In this document: positions 63,046 to 64,000 of the stretch, in pieces
Numbering within the stretch: position 1 is the first letter of the stretch
Layout of the letters: every line of letters starts with the position of its first letter
NCBI RefSeq assembly: GCF_008180195.1
Contig: NZ_VTAV01000013.1
Coordinates: 1 to 64,000 of the forward strand
Origin: Sphingobacterium phlebotomi
Lineage (GTDB): Bacteria; Bacteroidota; Bacteroidia; Sphingobacteriales; Sphingobacteriaceae
Direction: 5' to 3'
DNA length: 64,000 nucleotides
Position numbers and translations under genes: made by a program
The notes under the pieces: generated by a model
Database searches by the model: none
Told to the model about the DNA's origin: nothing
Seen by the model: only the letters and a program-made list of their open reading frames with translations

Positions 63046-63624
63046 ATGGCAACCAATAAGGAAAATATATGGAATGTACCTAATGCACTGTCCGCTTACC
63101 GCATCTTGGCGTTACCATTTATTATATACGCTATTATTAGCGGAAATAAAAGTTTGTTCATCACTCTCTTATCCATTAATTTGATTACCGATATTTTGGA
63201 TGGTTTGATTGCCCGCGCTTTCAAACTGCAGACAGAGCTCGGAGCAAGACTGGATTCTTTAGCGGATATCGGAACCTACATCATGGCCTTTGTAGGCATG
63301 ATTGTGCTTGAACAAGATTTCGTACAAGAGTATAGATTTGAATTTATAGTATTGATAGGCTTATGGTTGCTTCTGCAGTTGTTAGCTATATTCCGGTTTG
63401 GACGTTTTCCCAGCTTTCACCTGTGGTCGAGCAAAGCCATCGGTTATGTTCAGGGTATATTTATATTCACCTTTTTCCTTTTGGGTTTTTGGAAACCCTA
63501 TTTTTATTTCATGGTGGTGATCAGCTGCTTATCATATCTGGAAGAATTGCTCTTGGTTGTATCGTTGCCCAGGCTCCGTTCTAACCTCAAAAGCGCATTC
63601 TTTGTCTTCCGACATAAAATATGA
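63046..63624 (+). CDS. CDP-alcohol phosphatidyltransferase-family protein
   Basis: Integral membrane enzyme of 192 residues with about six hydrophobic segments. It carries the complete CDP-alcohol motif D52-G53-xx-A56-R57-x8-G66-xxx-D70-xxx-D74 that binds two metal ions and the CDP lipid. The acceptor (glycerol phosphate, inositol, serine or other) cannot be told. It sits 6 bases after the HMG-CoA reductase gene and 6 bases before the next gene, so the three form an operon. Confidence 0.92.
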   Translation: MATNKENIWNVPNALSAYRILALPFIIYAIISGNKSLFITLLSINLITDILDGLIARAFKLQTELGARLDSLADIGTYIMAFVGMIVLEQDFVQEYRFEFIVLIGLWLLLQLLAIFRFGRFPSFHLWSSKAIGYVQGIFIFTFFLLGFWKPYFYFMVVISCLSYLEELLLVVSLPRLRSNLKSAFFVFRHKI

Positions 63625-63630
63625 CGGACT

Positions 63631-64000
63631 ATGTTTTGGACATTATTCTATATTATCATTGTATTCTTCACTATCGGTGCGGTAGCCATATTCGTACTCA
63701 ATAGAACGAGTGATGCTGAACAACGGAGAGCACGTTGGGTGAAATATATCTTCTACCTCCTTGCTGTCAGTTTAACTGTCTGGTGTATCCAATATGGCAT
63801 GATGCACTATTTGGCGATCGGGTTACTCCTCATTGGAACATACGAAATCCTGACGAGCTGGCGTTCGTCAAACAACGGGATATTGTTTTTAGGACTATCT
63901 ATCCTATTTTATATGGCCATAGCTTTTGGCTTTTATCAATTTTCCAGTCAAGTCGCATTAGAAAGGATATTATATGTCTATGCCATCGTGTTTACGTTTG
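63631..64000 (+). CDS. polytopic membrane protein, probable CDP-lipid-forming CTP transferase, cut by window end
   Basis: The frame from ATG 63631 stays open to base 64000, giving 123 codons and no stop. The start is MFWTLFYIIIVFF and the visible part holds at least four hydrophobic segments (for example YIFYLLAVSLTVW and MHYLAIGLLLIGTYEIL), ending YVYAIVFTF. The layout and the neighbouring CDP-alcohol transferase fit a phosphatidate cytidylyltransferase-like protein, whose diagnostic motif would lie beyond the window. Only the membrane nature is directly supported. Confidence 0.6.
   Translation, partial: MFWTLFYIIIVFFTIGAVAIFVLNRTSDAEQRRARWVKYIFYLLAVSLTVWCIQYGMMHYLAIGLLLIGTYEILTSWRSSNNGILFLGLSILFYMAIAFGFYQFSSQVALERILYVYAIVFTF

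Noticed and set aside
1-64000. Mobile elements, CRISPR arrays, tRNA and rRNA genes
   Set aside because: No transposase, integrase, regular repeat-spacer pattern or tRNA-like T-loop was noticed in the gaps, and gene content is continuous with chromosomal genes.

Overview
The window reads as a chromosomal segment of a Bacteroidota bacterium, most likely a relative of Sphingobacterium or Pedobacter (Sphingobacteriaceae). The evidence is a SusC/SusD pair under an ECF sigma/FecR pair, HmuY-type haem lipoproteins, LytTR regulators, short lipoprotein signal peptides, moderate to low GC, and many promoters matching the Bacteroidota -7 box TAnnTTTG. I see no insertion sequence, prophage, CRISPR array, rRNA or tRNA gene. 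No gap between genes exceeds 300 bases; the two largest are annotated.

Layout. 78-4139: a small HMA-like protein, a CPA2 cation/proton antiporter broken by a one-base frameshift, and a LytTR response regulator with its sensor kinase. 4294-14762 (minus strand): a transenvelope-regulated outer-membrane uptake locus in the order ECF sigma, FecR anti-sigma, SusC, SusD, endonuclease/exonuclease/phosphatase (EEP) lipoprotein, BACON/DUF5689 lipoprotein. It carries no glycosidase, so a phosphodiester substrate such as extracellular nucleic acid is more likely than a glycan. A candidate antisense small RNA lies between fecR and susC. 14887-23426: a ClC-family channel and a glycogen operon (GH31, glgB, glgA, glgC). 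23561-32915: a haem/iron locus of two divergent arms. One arm holds a TonB receptor, two HmuY-like lipoproteins and haem oxygenase; the other holds a periplasmic binding protein, permease, ATPase and AraC-type regulator.

32929-41433: mostly housekeeping genes, comprising an ABC permease, queA, rpmA/rplU, a PurF-like amidotransferase, a small acidic protein, a BrkB-like membrane protein, a small membrane protein and a GH28 lipoprotein. 41456-49239: a six-gene DNA-repair island. Four plus-strand genes (exonuclease, ATP-dependent ligase, DEXH helicase, PdeM phosphoesterase) face a radical-SAM/DUF4130 pair. 49376-64000: a candidate small RNA, a membrane LytTR regulator, a DUF4142 lipoprotein, PEP carboxylase, a FUSC transporter with a YpdA-like reductase and a convergent TetR regulator, murB, an ECF sigma gene with a sigma-54-like promoter, a PfkB kinase, an HTH regulator, and a lipid-related run (HMG-CoA reductase, CDP-alcohol phosphatidyltransferase, probable CTP transferase cut by the window end).

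Best candidates for something undescribed are the EEP/DUF5689 SusCD locus with its antisense RNA, the repair island, the small RNA at 49376-49441, the structured queA leader, the sigma-54-like promoter in front of an ECF sigma gene, and the HMG-CoA reductase/lipid cluster. All functional statements rest on reading motifs by eye; no database search was possible.
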